Assembly (NCBI RefSeq): GCF_900113025.1
Contig: NZ_FONT01000001.1
Span: 372,001-436,000, forward strand
Direction: 5' to 3'
Length of the DNA: 64,000 nt
Source: Alteribacillus iranensis
GTDB lineage: Bacteria > Bacillota > Bacilli > Bacillales > Marinococcaceae
Shown here: positions 9,839 to 19,806 of the stretch, piece by piece
How positions within the stretch are numbered: position 1 is the first letter of the stretch
Layout of the letters: every line of letters starts with the position of its first letter
Program-made: the position numbers and the translations under genes
Notes under the pieces: model-generated
Databases searched by the model: none
Told to the model about the DNA's origin: nothing
Seen by the model: only the letters and a program-made list of their open reading frames with translations

Positions 9839-12637
9839 ATGCTGAATAAATATGTCATCATTGATACAGAGACAACAGGAAATGCTCCACAAAAAGGAGA
9901 CAAAATAATCCAGATCGGAGCAGTCATCATCGAAGGAGATGAGATTACCGATACTTTTTCGACTTACATACAACCGTTTCAACATATACCTGTGTTTATT
10001 CAGCAATTAACTGGTATTTCTCAACAGGATGTAGAAGACGCGCCAGTCTTTTCGGAGGTTGCACCTCAGCTCCTCTCCATTTTGAAAGATGCTGTATTTG
10101 TAGCACATAATGTGTCGTTTGACTTAAATTTTTTAAATGAAGAGTTTAAGCAAGCAGGGTTTCCCGCTTTTCACGGTCCAGTGATAGATACCGTAGAATG
10201 GGCACGCATTTTATATCCTTCCGCTCCTGGATATCAGCTTTCTCAATTAGCTGATTGGTTAGACATTCAGCACCATAACCCTCACCAGGCTGACAGCGAT
10301 GCTTTCGTGACAGCGGAGCTTTGGCTCAGATTGAAGCATAAAATCATGTCGCTGCCAAAAACGACGCGGAAGCAGTTACATTCTATTGCCCATGTGTTGG
10401 ACAGTGATATCGGTCCTTTGCTATCCACCTCTTATGAACAAAAACAAGCTTATGCGATAAGAGAACATGACCTATTTCGCGGATTGGCCATAAAAAGGCA
10501 GGAAGAGAGGGAGACACCGGCTCATTATGAGTTAAAAGGAGAAAGTTCTTTTTTTGTGGAGGGAGGTCTCCTTTCCTCCGTCTGGGAAGATTACGAAAAA
10601 AGAGATGGACAAGTAAAAATGGCGGAAGCGGTAAAGACTGCTTTTTATGATCAAGAACATGCTCTGATAGAAGCGGGGACAGGTACCGGAAAAACATTGT
10701 CTTATTTAGTGCCGGCCCTTTACTTTGCCAAATCAACAGGAGAAAAAGTTGTCATCTCCACTCATACGATTACTCTTCAAGATCAGCTCATGTACAAAGA
10801 GATTCCTCTCTTACAAAAAACGCTTCCTTTCCCATTCAGAAGCGTACTGCTGAAAGGGAGGCATCATTATCTTTGTTTGAGAAAGTTAAAAGAGCTCTTA
10901 ACCGTCTCCCCCTCTACGTATGAGGAAGCGTTAGGGCTTGCACAATCGCTCGTTTGGATTTTAGAGACGGACACAGGCGATGTCGAGGAAATTAACATTG
11001 CCGGCGGGGTAAGCAGCACCTTTTGGGAAAAAGTAAAAAGCGATGAAACGATATATATGGAGTCCTCCCGTCCCTGGCTGGAAAAAAACTTTTATCATCG
11101 CGCGAAAGAGAAAGCGAGACATGCGGATGTTATTATAACAAATCACGCCTTGTTATTTAGTGATCTCTCCAACAACAATGGGGTGCTTCCTCGAAGCAAA
11201 TATGTGATTATAGATGAAGCTCATCATCTTGGTGAGTTAGCGTCTGTCTATCTTGGAAGAGGGATGGACTATTTTAGTATGAACCAAATACTAAATAAAA
11301 TAGGTGTCCAAAAAGAATCAGGTTTATTTCATCGTTTAATGGTGTATGAACAGACCGATTACCATCATTTTTCAACATCCTGGTATCAAAGAAGACAAGA
11401 TCATTTCCTCTTGATGAAATATGAAATAGACGAGTTGTTCCGGTTGGTGGCCCAGTCTTGTAAAAACAATACAGAAAAGAGCCGAACGGATGTCGGGCGT
11501 TTTTCTCTACGGTATTACCCATCGAAAATGAACAGTAGGGAATGGGTATATATTAGGGAATCTATGGAGCGATACACAGCCCTTTTACATGAGGAACGAA
11601 TGGAGTGGGAACACTTTCACGACTATCTTTCTAACAAGGAAGATATCCATCAAAACGTGAAAGAAATTCTATCAGAATTCCACACCGCTTATGAAGCAGC
11701 ATGGAGCGCGTGTGAGACCCTTGAGTCATTATTGTTGGAAGAGCGCCCGAATGAAGTATACTGGATAGAAAGTGACTATAAAGGGGCGGCGAATGCTGCT
11801 TATCTTTTAGCTCGACCGCTTGATGTGTCGGAAGTGTTAGCGGATCGTTTTTTTGCAAAGAAAAATAGTGTCGTGTTAACATCTGCCTCGTTAACAGTAA
11901 ACAATTCATTCCGTTATATGATAGAGGAGTGGGGGTTGAACGATTTTGCTCCGATGACGCTTCGAATTCCATCGCCGTACCACTATGAAAAAAATGCTAA
12001 GTTACTCATCCCACAAGATATCGCAGCCATTAAAGATGGTGAAAAAGAGTTTATTCAAGAAACTGCAGAGTTCATTTATCATGCTGCTTCTATTACTCAA
12101 GGAAAAATGTTAGTGCTTTTTACATCTTTTCAGATGTTGAAAAAGACGTATTACCAACTAAAACATTGGGATGACACTGGCGAGTTTTCGATTATTGGGC
12201 AAGGTGTAAAGTCTGGCAGCCGCTCTAAGTTAATCAAAACGTTTAAACAGAATGAAAATGCAATTTTACTAGGTACCAATGCATTTTGGGAAGGAATAGA
12301 CATTCCCGGTGAAGATTTACGGTGCATTATTGTCGTCCGGCTGCCATTTTCCCCGCCTGATGATCCACTCATAGAAGCAAAGATGGAGAATGTGAAAAAA
12401 CGAGGAGGTTCACCATTTCAGGATGTGTCGCTTCCTCATGCGATCCTTCGCTTTAAACAAGGATTCGGAAGATTAATCAGGCATGAACAAGATAAAGGCA
12501 CTGTGATTGTCTTAGATAAGCGGATAATGGAGTCCAATTACGGAAAAGAGTTTTTGGCTTCGATTCCACAACTACCAATTAGCTACGAACAGACAGATAC
12601 TATATTAAATGAATTAGCGGACTTTTACTTGACTTAA
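9839..12637 (+). CDS. dinG: DinG family helicase with DnaQ-type exonuclease domain
   Basis: A 932-residue fusion typical of Firmicutes. Residues 1-165 form a DEDDh exonuclease domain (IDTETTG; later HNVSFDLNFL and HQADSDA). The rest is an XPD-like superfamily 2 helicase with Walker A AGTGTGKT near residue 281, DEAH at about 460 and the GTNAFWEGIDIPG motif near 812. The iron-sulphur cysteines of E. coli DinG are not obvious, in line with the Gram-positive type, which is reported to act mainly as a nuclease. Confidence 0.93.
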   Translation: MLNKYVIIDTETTGNAPQKGDKIIQIGAVIIEGDEITDTFSTYIQPFQHIPVFIQQLTGISQQDVEDAPVFSEVAPQLLSILKDAVFVAHNVSFDLNFLNEEFKQAGFPAFHGPVIDTVEWARILYPSAPGYQLSQLADWLDIQHHNPHQADSDAFVTAELWLRLKHKIMSLPKTTRKQLHSIAHVLDSDIGPLLSTSYEQKQAYAIREHDLFRGLAIKRQEERETPAHYELKGESSFFVEGGLLSSVWEDYEKRDGQVKMAEAVKTAFYDQEHALIEAGTGTGKTLSYLVPALYFAKSTGEKVVISTHTITLQDQLMYKEIPLLQKTLPFPFRSVLLKGRHHYLCLRKLKELLTVSPSTYEEALGLAQSLVWILETDTGDVEEINIAGGVSSTFWEKVKSDETIYMESSRPWLEKNFYHRAKEKARHADVIITNHALLFSDLSNNNGVLPRSKYVIIDEAHHLGELASVYLGRGMDYFSMNQILNKIGVQKESGLFHRLMVYEQTDYHHFSTSWYQRRQDHFLLMKYEIDELFRLVAQSCKNNTEKSRTDVGRFSLRYYPSKMNSREWVYIRESMERYTALLHEERMEWEHFHDYLSNKEDIHQNVKEILSEFHTAYEAAWSACETLESLLLEERPNEVYWIESDYKGAANAAYLLARPLDVSEVLADRFFAKKNSVVLTSASLTVNNSFRYMIEEWGLNDFAPMTLRIPSPYHYEKNAKLLIPQDIAAIKDGEKEFIQETAEFIYHAASITQGKMLVLFTSFQMLKKTYYQLKHWDDTGEFSIIGQGVKSGSRSKLIKTFKQNENAILLGTNAFWEGIDIPGEDLRCIIVVRLPFSPPDDPLIEAKMENVKKRGGSPFQDVSLPHAILRFKQGFGRLIRHEQDKGTVIVLDKRIMESNYGKEFLASIPQLPISYEQTDTILNELADFYLT

Positions 12638-12655
12638 TATGAAAGGAAGACCTTT

Positions 12656-13132
12656 ATGAAAAAGTGGGTATGGTGGAGCGGTGGGATTGCTATCGTTTTG
12701 GTGATTTGTTTGGTCACCGTTCTCTATATATCAGCCCGGTCAGTAATTGCTGAAGAAATGAAAACAGCAGAAAACATCATGCTGCAAAACGATGAAATCA
12801 GCACTGTTCATCAAGTATATTATTATTACGGTGATCAAGCGGTATACACAGGGTCTTCGGTGACGACAGAGGGAAATGAGGCCTGGGTATTTGTCATAGA
12901 AGACAACGTTGTCCGCATCATGAATAAAGAGGAAGGTATCAGTGTAGAGAATGCGGTACAACAAGTGAAAGAACAATTTTCACTACAGCAAGTCAGAAGT
13001 GTAAAGCCTGGTATAGAAAACGGTGAAGCCATTTATGAAATGACATTCGAGAAAGACGAGCGTTTACATTTCTACTATATTAAAATGAAAGATGGATCCT
13101 TTATAAAGCGCTATAGCATAAAGGAAACGTAA
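12656..13132 (+). CDS. ypmB: YpmB-like single-span membrane protein (DUF5590)
   Basis: A 158-residue protein with one N-terminal membrane anchor (about residues 4-26) and an extracellular PepSY-like domain. It occupies the ypmB place between dinG and aspB, with the expected size. Function is unknown. ypmA, which lies between dinG and ypmB in Bacillus subtilis, is absent: only 18 bases separate dinG and this gene. Confidence 0.85.
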   Translation: MKKWVWWSGGIAIVLVICLVTVLYISARSVIAEEMKTAENIMLQNDEISTVHQVYYYYGDQAVYTGSSVTTEGNEAWVFVIEDNVVRIMNKEEGISVENAVQQVKEQFSLQQVRSVKPGIENGEAIYEMTFEKDERLHFYYIKMKDGSFIKRYSIKET

Positions 13133-13292
13133 AGAAGTCATTGGTTCAACGTGGTCACCGATAAGAATCGCCCGCCATGATAAAATATAGAAGGAGACCA
13201 ACCTTGAATTCAGTTCATCGTTTTACTACACTTAGCATATTGACTAACGAGCAGTGGAGCACCAGCGTTCAAATACAAGGAGGAACAAACAT

Positions 13293-14477
13293 ATGCAATT
13301 ATCAAAAAGAGTCTCAACTTTAAGCCCGTCTCCAACACTTGCTATTACAGCAAAAGCGAAAGCATTGAAAGAAGAAGGGCATGATATTATTGGTTTGGGG
13401 GCAGGTGAACCTGACTTTAACACACCTGATTATATTATTGATGCCGCAGTAGCTTCGATGCGTGACGGATTAACAAAATACACTCCTTCCGGCGGTCTCC
13501 CTGGATTAAAAGATGCCATCATCGCTAAATTTAAGGAAGATCAAGGTCTCGAATATAGTCGAGAAGAAATTATGGTCGGTACAGGAGCGAAACACGTATT
13601 ATATACGTTGTTCCAAGCCCTGTTAGACGAAGGGGATGAAGTCATTATTCCAACTCCATATTGGGTCAGCTACCCGGAACAAGTGAAGCTTGCTGGCGGA
13701 GAACCTGTATATATTAATGGATTGGAAGAAAATGATTTTAAAATTACTCCGGACCAACTTGAAAAAGCAGTCACAAGCCGAACCAAAGCTATTATTATTA
13801 ACTCTCCAAGCAATCCAACTGGAAGTATGTATGAAAAAGAAGAATTGAAAGCGATTGGAGAAGCTGCGCTCAAACATAATTTAGTAATCGTGTCCGATGA
13901 AATATACGAAAAGCTTGTCTATGACGGGGCACAACATTATACCATTGCAGAGATTTCAGAAGATCTGAAAGAGAACACGGTTGTCATTAACGGTGTATCT
14001 AAATCTCATTCCATGACGGGGTGGAGAATTGGGTACGCAGCAGGCAGTCAAAAACTAATCAAATCGATGACTAGTCTGGCGAGCCACTCCACATCAAACC
14101 CAACTACAAGCTCTCAGTATGGTGCCATCGCAGCTTATACAGAAGACGATGGCTCAGTGGAGAAAATGAGAGAGTCCTTTGAAGAACGTTTAAACCGGGT
14201 ATATGAAAAGCTCATTCAAATTCCTGGCGTTGCTTGTGTGAAGCCGAAAGGTGCCTTCTATTTATTCCCGAATGTAAAAGAGGCAGCGGATCGTTGTGGC
14301 TTCAACTCCGTAGATGACTGGGTAAAAGCACTGTTAGAGGAAGAAAAAGTAGCTGTCGTACCTGGAAGCGGGTTTGGAGCTCCAGACAATATTCGTTTAT
14401 CTTACGCAACTTCGTTAGATTTACTGGAAAAAGCATTGGATAGAATAGCGAACTTCGTGAAAACCCATGCGAAATAA
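13293..14477 (+). CDS. aspB: Aspartate aminotransferase
   Basis: A class I PLP-dependent aminotransferase interconverting aspartate and oxaloacetate. The 394-residue protein shows GAGEPDFNTPDY near residue 36, SPSNPTG, VSDEIYEKLVYDG, and the PLP lysine in NGVSKSHSMTGWRIGY. ATG 13293 follows AAGGAGG and gives the normal N-terminus. In Bacillus subtilis asnS follows; here the next gene is dnaD. Confidence 0.95.
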   Translation: MQLSKRVSTLSPSPTLAITAKAKALKEEGHDIIGLGAGEPDFNTPDYIIDAAVASMRDGLTKYTPSGGLPGLKDAIIAKFKEDQGLEYSREEIMVGTGAKHVLYTLFQALLDEGDEVIIPTPYWVSYPEQVKLAGGEPVYINGLEENDFKITPDQLEKAVTSRTKAIIINSPSNPTGSMYEKEELKAIGEAALKHNLVIVSDEIYEKLVYDGAQHYTIAEISEDLKENTVVINGVSKSHSMTGWRIGYAAGSQKLIKSMTSLASHSTSNPTTSSQYGAIAAYTEDDGSVEKMRESFEERLNRVYEKLIQIPGVACVKPKGAFYLFPNVKEAADRCGFNSVDDWVKALLEEEKVAVVPGSGFGAPDNIRLSYATSLDLLEKALDRIANFVKTHAK

Positions 14478-14533
14478 TTAAATAAACATTACTCGGTTTT
14501 ACTTCGTGTATAGAGAAGAATGATTAGAACGGA

Positions 14534-14565
14534 GAAGGGGCTTCTGCTGCAGCAGAAGTTCCTTC
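14534..14565 (+). terminator. Hairpin after aspB, possible weak terminator
   Basis: CTTCTGCTG pairs with CAGCAGAAG as a nearly loopless palindrome, extended by GAAGG and CCTTC. No proper T run follows, so it may be an attenuating or processing hairpin rather than a true terminator. Confidence 0.4.
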
Positions 14566-14619
14566 GTGTTATATAAGAAATGATGATTTGTGAAAAGGGT
14601 TGGAAAGGAGAACGACGGA

Positions 14620-15312
14620 ATGGAGAGCACGAACATTATTCCTCTGTTACAATATGGCCACACGACGGTACCGAAACTTCTTTTAGATCATTATGCCAAA
14701 ATTGGTTTAAAAGACAGTGAAATGATGCTTCTATTACACATCCATCGTTTCATTGAAGACAACCATCCTTTTCCAACTCCCGCGGAATTAGCGGATCGTA
14801 TGTCTATTTCAGAAAGTAAATGTTCTGAAGTACTGATGAGTCTCATCAAAAGAAACTTTCTTAAAATGGATGAAAACCAAGATGACGATGCTGTCATGTT
14901 TGAGACATATTCGCTGTCCCCTCTGTATGAAAGAGTGTTGCAGTTGTATATCGGCTCAGAACAAGAAGAAGCAGCTGTCAGGAGAGACGGAGAGCTATAC
15001 GAAATATTTGAACAGGAATTCTCAAGACCGCTGTCTCCGATGGAGTGCGAAACGATTAAAGTATGGCTTGACCAAGACAAATATGACCCTGATATCATTC
15101 AAGCAGCATTGCGGGAAACCGTTCTATCTGGCAAGTTGAACTTACGCTATATGGATAGAATATTACATGAGTGGCATAAAAATGGAGTCCGGACGACACA
15201 CGATGCTAGAGAGTATAGTGAGAAATTTCGGCGTCATCAGCAAGCTAGCCGCCGTGAAAAAAAGGAAGCCATACCAAAATATCCTAATATTAATTGGTTA
15301 GATGAAACGTGA
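14620..15312 (+). CDS. dnaD: DNA replication initiation protein DnaD
   Basis: DnaD remodels origin DNA with DnaA and helps load the replicative helicase together with DnaB and DnaI. The 230-residue protein has an N-terminal winged helix (PTPAELADRMSISESKCSEVL, split as helix and recognition helix near residues 50-70) and the C-terminal DnaB_2 domain (FSRPLSPMECETIKVWL). ATG 14620 was chosen because AAAGGAG lies nine bases upstream. It is followed 15 bases later by nth, the conserved pair. Confidence 0.94.
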   Translation: MESTNIIPLLQYGHTTVPKLLLDHYAKIGLKDSEMMLLLHIHRFIEDNHPFPTPAELADRMSISESKCSEVLMSLIKRNFLKMDENQDDDAVMFETYSLSPLYERVLQLYIGSEQEEAAVRRDGELYEIFEQEFSRPLSPMECETIKVWLDQDKYDPDIIQAALRETVLSGKLNLRYMDRILHEWHKNGVRTTHDAREYSEKFRRHQQASRREKKEAIPKYPNINWLDET

Positions 15313-15327
15313 CGAAGGAGAAGAAAG

Positions 15328-15990
15328 ATGCTCACAAATAAACAGGTCTCTGAAGCTGTTACCATGATTGGAGAAATGTTTCCTGACGCAGAGTGTGAAC
15401 TTCATCACTCCAATCCGTTTGAGTTATTAATTGCTGTTGTATTATCAGCCCAATGTACAGACGCACTTGTTAATAAAGTGACACCTGATTTATTCAACAA
15501 ATATAAAACACCTGAAGATTATGTAGAGGTGTCTCAAGAGGAATTAGAACAGGACATTCGATCCATTGGTTTATATCGGAATAAAGCAAAAAATATTAAA
15601 AAACTTTCAAAATCACTGATTGAGCAATATAATGGGGAAGTACCCGAATCAAAAGAAGAATTGATGGAACTTGCCGGTGTCGGCAGGAAAACAGCTAATG
15701 TGGTGGCATCGGTTGCTTTTGGCGTGCCAGCTATTGCTGTAGATACGCATGTAGAACGGGTGTCGAAAAGGTTAGGAATATGTCGTTGGAAAGATAATGT
15801 TCGTGAGGTAGAAAACACTTTAATGAAAAAGGTTCCGAAAGAAGAATGGTCGGTCACACATCATCGCCTGATTTTTTTCGGACGCTATCATTGTAAAGCT
15901 CAGTCACCACAATGCCCGGTATGTCCACTTTTAGATATGTGCCGGGAAGGGAAAAAAAGAATGAAAAAGAGACAAGCTGCTATGGAATGA
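15328..15990 (+). CDS. nth: Endonuclease III
   Basis: A DNA glycosylase/AP lyase for oxidised pyrimidines. The 220-residue protein has the helix-hairpin-helix LAGVGRKTANVV with the catalytic lysine, the downstream VDTHVERVSKRLG carrying the catalytic aspartate, and the C-terminal iron-sulphur cysteines C-X6-C-X2-C-X5-C (CKAQSPQCPVCPLLDMC). It follows dnaD with a GAAGGAGAA site. ypoC, next in Bacillus subtilis, is missing and dynA follows instead. Confidence 0.96.
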   Translation: MLTNKQVSEAVTMIGEMFPDAECELHHSNPFELLIAVVLSAQCTDALVNKVTPDLFNKYKTPEDYVEVSQEELEQDIRSIGLYRNKAKNIKKLSKSLIEQYNGEVPESKEELMELAGVGRKTANVVASVAFGVPAIAVDTHVERVSKRLGICRWKDNVREVENTLMKKVPKEEWSVTHHRLIFFGRYHCKAQSPQCPVCPLLDMCREGKKRMKKRQAAME

Positions 15991-16063
15991 TTGCTTTTCG
16001 GAGCAATAGTCTGGTACCATGCGTTTTTCCATTTGCAAGCAGCGAATAGGGAGAGGGAATAAG

Positions 16064-19000
16064 ATGGAAAAAACGGAATTAATGACATCTTCTCTGTCTA
16101 GGTTACCGTTTTATGAAGAGGATGAGAAACGATTGCACATGCTCGATAAAAAAGCGGAGCATCCATTTTTCGAAGTCGCTTTTTGCGGACACTTTTCAGC
16201 AGGGAAATCGACATTGTTAAATGGATTGTTAGGTAATGAACTGCTGCCGACAAGCCCAATACCTACCAGTGCCAATATCATTTCTATTGTTAACGGTGAA
16301 GTGCGACTAGAAATCACAAAAGCCGATGGAGAAACACAGGCTTGGTCAGAAGAAATCCCTTGGGACCAAGCAAAACGCTGGGGGATGGATGGAGAAGCAG
16401 TACATGGGATTACTATTTCTGCTCCGCTTCCTTTTTTATCCAGTCATGGCAAGATTTTAGACACACCTGGTGTAGATTCAACCGATGACAATCACCAACG
16501 TGTCACGATGGATCAATTGTTAACGACTGACATGATTGTGTATGTCACTGATTATAACCATGTCCAATCGGAAACCAATATTCAATTTTTACAACAACTT
16601 TCTACCGAAAACAAGCCGATCCTTCTAGTGATTAATCAAATAGATAAGCACGATGACAAAGAACTAACACTTCAGTCCTTTGAAAATGCAGTACGTAATA
16701 TGCTCGTTCAATATGGAATAAAGCCTCTTGAAATATTTTTTACGTCCATGAAGCATGAAGATCATCCATTTAACCAGTATGAAGAATTAGAGTATTATTT
16801 GAAATCATTAATATATCATAGCGATACGTTGCGTACGGATAGTTTACACCGGCTTGAAGAAGGAGCTGTTCTTCATCTTCTCGATAAAATAGAAGAGGAA
16901 AGATTAGAGGCATACGAGGAGTGGGAAGCATCTCTCGAACAAAAAGGAATTGATCCTGCCGATGTAAAGCAAAGTGAAACGTGGGCTCACTCACTTGAAA
17001 ATGTGGAATCAGAAAAACAAGAAGCCGTGCAAAAGATATACAAAGAGAGAAACCAACTATTTCAAAACGCTCAGTTGTTCCCATATACAACAACAGAAAA
17101 AGCACGTTTATGGTTGGAGAGCCAGCAGAAAAAATTCAAAGTAGGTACTTTTTTTACAAAAGGAAAAACAGAAGCTGAAAAACAAAGAAGAACAGAGGCT
17201 CTGCTTGAAGAATTAAATGAAAAAATCAAAACTCAATTATTGTTCCATGTACGCTCTATGCTTATGGAGGCAGATCCCTCCTATCTAACCGATAAAGAGA
17301 AATATGAAGAACAAGCGCAGCAAATAGATTTCACTGCAGATGAAGCATTATTACAACGTTTTTCATCTGAGTCAGAAATAGATAGAAATTTTGTATTTAC
17401 GTTTACAGAGAATGTAAGTGCTGAAATAATTAAAAATGTGAAACAGCAGACCGAGGAGCTGTTTCAAGAATATGAAAATACGATAACTGAGAAATTTCAA
17501 GAAAGAAAACAAGAGCTTGAAGATAAGTTAGAAGATTCTTCTATTTATCAGTCTTACCTTGATGAATGGAAACGGATAGAAGATAAACTAGAGGACAAAA
17601 AGCGAGTCAGTGAGGAATGGCTGAAAACACATGGGCGGACGAAGGATTTTATAAAATCATTAGAAGAGGCAGCAACCAATGGTTATCCCGAAGACTCGTC
17701 TGTACAAATTTATGTGTCTCAAGAAGAGGAAAGTGTTATCGCAGTAGAAGAGGATGCGGTAGTGCTGCCTGAAAAAGAGATCCAAACCGACGATTCTTTT
17801 TTATCATCCATTCGGAAGTATATAAAAGAATTTCAAGATCGCCCTGTTTTTATGGAAGAGAAAAAGGAGCTTTCGCGTCTGTTGGATCAGTATGACAACA
17901 ATCATGCTGTCATTTCATTGTTTGGTGCGTTTAGTGCAGGGAAGTCAAGTTTTATTAACGCTATGCTGGGTGATATGACTTTGCCCGTTTCCCCGCACCC
18001 TACTACAGCGGCCGTGAATCGTATTAAAAAAGGAACCAAAGAGAATCCGGACGGTACGGTCATTATCCAAACAAAAAGTGAGAGCTTTTTAGATGAGGAA
18101 ATTCAAGCCGTTGCGCGTGAATTGGGTAGCTCATTAACACTCTCATCCATTGAAGACTGGAAAAAACCGAATGGTAATCAATTGAACAGTTATCAAAAGA
18201 CGTATACCGATTATTTATTTACGTTGCAACAAAGCATTCGTCGAAGAGTCGCTGAGCTAGGAAAAGAAATTAAAGTGTCTCTTACAGAGTTAAAAGAGTG
18301 GGTCGCACAAGAAGAAAAAGCTTGTATGATTCAGGAAGTAACGGTGTTTTATGACTGTGAATGGACGAAAAAAGGGTTAGAGCTTATTGATACCCCAGGT
18401 GTGAACTCCATTCACGGAAGACACACCAATGTAGCATTTGAGCATTTAAGGAAATCAGATGCCATCATTTACTTGACTTACTACAACCATGCTTTTTCGA
18501 AAGCCGATCAAGTGTTTTTACAACAACTTGGGCGAGCTAATGAAAACTTTGAATCGGACAAACTTTATTTCGTCATTAATGCAGCAGACTTAGCTAATAG
18601 TGCTCAAGAAAGAAATGGCGTGAAACAACACGTTCGCGACCAACTAGTAAGAAACGGAATAGAAGATCCGCGCCTATTCACGTTATCTAGTAAAGAAGGA
18701 TTAAGAGCGAAACAACAGGATGAAGAGGCATCCGTAACCGGTCAGGCCTTTTTAGATTTTGAAGAATATTTCAGAATGACAACGTGGGATGAATTAAAGC
18801 TTCATCATCTCCAGAAAATCCAGGCACGTTGGGATAGCTTAACTAAACAAATGAAAGAGATGCTCACCGCCTTACGAAGTGATAAAGCGAACGTAGAGCG
18901 CATCTTGAAAAACAAAGAAGAAGAAGTTGCTGCTTTCAAAGTACGCATTGCTGCATTTGATACGTCGTCTGTGCTGTCCTCTCTCCGTGAAGAAATAGAG

Positions 19001-19636
19001 CAACAGAGCTCATTCTTGAAGGAGCGCACGGGCTTTATCATGCAAGATTACTTTTCACATGCGGTCAATCCGGCTGTTCTCTCGGGAACGACGAAAAAAC
19101 AGCAGAAGTTACAATTGGAAGGAGCCTTGCAAGAAATAGAAGGATTTACGAGACAATATATTTCACAAGAACAAGAAACCATTTTCATTCGTCTCGAAGA
19201 GCTCATAAAACGGGAAACGGCAAAATATATGGAAACATTCCTTTCCAACCATCGAAGCGAGGAATTATCCATTTTTGCTCCTGACCTTCCTGTGGATTTG
19301 AGTGGAACATGGACGGTCCAAGATGATTTATCGATCGATAAAGACACCTTGATGTCCATGTTTAAATCAAATAAAGATTTCTTTGAAAACAGGAAAGTCC
19401 TCGATTTTAAGGAAAAGCTTACAGAACTTGTGCAGGGAAAGACTCATCAACTCGTCAGTACGTTCGAACAAGAGGCGCAAGCTTCCATCGAAACAAGTGT
19501 GAAAGAAATATCAGAGTTAGGGCGTACGTTATTGACAAAAGAAGCAGACAAAGAATTAGAAAAAGCGCAATGGATGCTTGATCCGTCTCGGGCTTCTGAT
19601 TTGGAAGAAGAGTATTCGTATTTAAGCCAACGTTAA
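16064..19636 (+). CDS. dynA: Two-headed bacterial dynamin DynA
   Basis: A 1190-residue protein made of two fused dynamin units, as in Bacillus subtilis DynA (YpbR). GTPase head 1 has Walker A CGHFSAGKSTLL and DTPGVDS; head 2 has GAFSAGKSSFIN near residue 620 and DTPGVNS. Long coiled-coil stalks separate them. DynA tethers and fuses membranes and helps with membrane stress and phage resistance (family knowledge). ATG 16064 follows GGGAGAGGGAA and gives a start close to the first head. It is transcribed towards ponA and shares a bidirectional terminator with it. Confidence 0.93.
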   Translation: MEKTELMTSSLSRLPFYEEDEKRLHMLDKKAEHPFFEVAFCGHFSAGKSTLLNGLLGNELLPTSPIPTSANIISIVNGEVRLEITKADGETQAWSEEIPWDQAKRWGMDGEAVHGITISAPLPFLSSHGKILDTPGVDSTDDNHQRVTMDQLLTTDMIVYVTDYNHVQSETNIQFLQQLSTENKPILLVINQIDKHDDKELTLQSFENAVRNMLVQYGIKPLEIFFTSMKHEDHPFNQYEELEYYLKSLIYHSDTLRTDSLHRLEEGAVLHLLDKIEEERLEAYEEWEASLEQKGIDPADVKQSETWAHSLENVESEKQEAVQKIYKERNQLFQNAQLFPYTTTEKARLWLESQQKKFKVGTFFTKGKTEAEKQRRTEALLEELNEKIKTQLLFHVRSMLMEADPSYLTDKEKYEEQAQQIDFTADEALLQRFSSESEIDRNFVFTFTENVSAEIIKNVKQQTEELFQEYENTITEKFQERKQELEDKLEDSSIYQSYLDEWKRIEDKLEDKKRVSEEWLKTHGRTKDFIKSLEEAATNGYPEDSSVQIYVSQEEESVIAVEEDAVVLPEKEIQTDDSFLSSIRKYIKEFQDRPVFMEEKKELSRLLDQYDNNHAVISLFGAFSAGKSSFINAMLGDMTLPVSPHPTTAAVNRIKKGTKENPDGTVIIQTKSESFLDEEIQAVARELGSSLTLSSIEDWKKPNGNQLNSYQKTYTDYLFTLQQSIRRRVAELGKEIKVSLTELKEWVAQEEKACMIQEVTVFYDCEWTKKGLELIDTPGVNSIHGRHTNVAFEHLRKSDAIIYLTYYNHAFSKADQVFLQQLGRANENFESDKLYFVINAADLANSAQERNGVKQHVRDQLVRNGIEDPRLFTLSSKEGLRAKQQDEEASVTGQAFLDFEEYFRMTTWDELKLHHLQKIQARWDSLTKQMKEMLTALRSDKANVERILKNKEEEVAAFKVRIAAFDTSSVLSSLREEIEQQSSFLKERTGFIMQDYFSHAVNPAVLSGTTKKQQKLQLEGALQEIEGFTRQYISQEQETIFIRLEELIKRETAKYMETFLSNHRSEELSIFAPDLPVDLSGTWTVQDDLSIDKDTLMSMFKSNKDFFENRKVLDFKEKLTELVQGKTHQLVSTFEQEAQASIETSVKEISELGRTLLTKEADKELEKAQWMLDPSRASDLEEEYSYLSQR

Positions 19637-19721
19637 AGAATCCGGACGAGAGAGATCTCGTCTAAACCGGTTACCAAGCAACCAACCAAGACGGAAAGAC
19701 ACACGCATCATGCACAACATC

Positions 19722-19766
19722 GAAAAAGCCATGGTACCATCTCAACGGATGGCGCCATGGCTTTTT
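19722..19766. terminator. Bidirectional terminator between dynA and ponA
   Basis: GAAAAAGCCATGG pairs with CCATGGCTTTTTC, with an inner CCATC/GATGG. A runs on one side and T runs on the other let it stop both dynA and ponA transcription. Confidence 0.9.
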
Positions 19767-19806
19767 CTGTTAGGCTATTTGATATAGATCCGGTTCTTGC
19801 TGTTGT

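Noticed and set aside
13204-13320. Leader peptide overlapping the aspB start
   Set aside because: A TTG frame of 39 codons follows AGGAGACC, but its composition is ordinary and it runs into aspB out of frame; probably chance.
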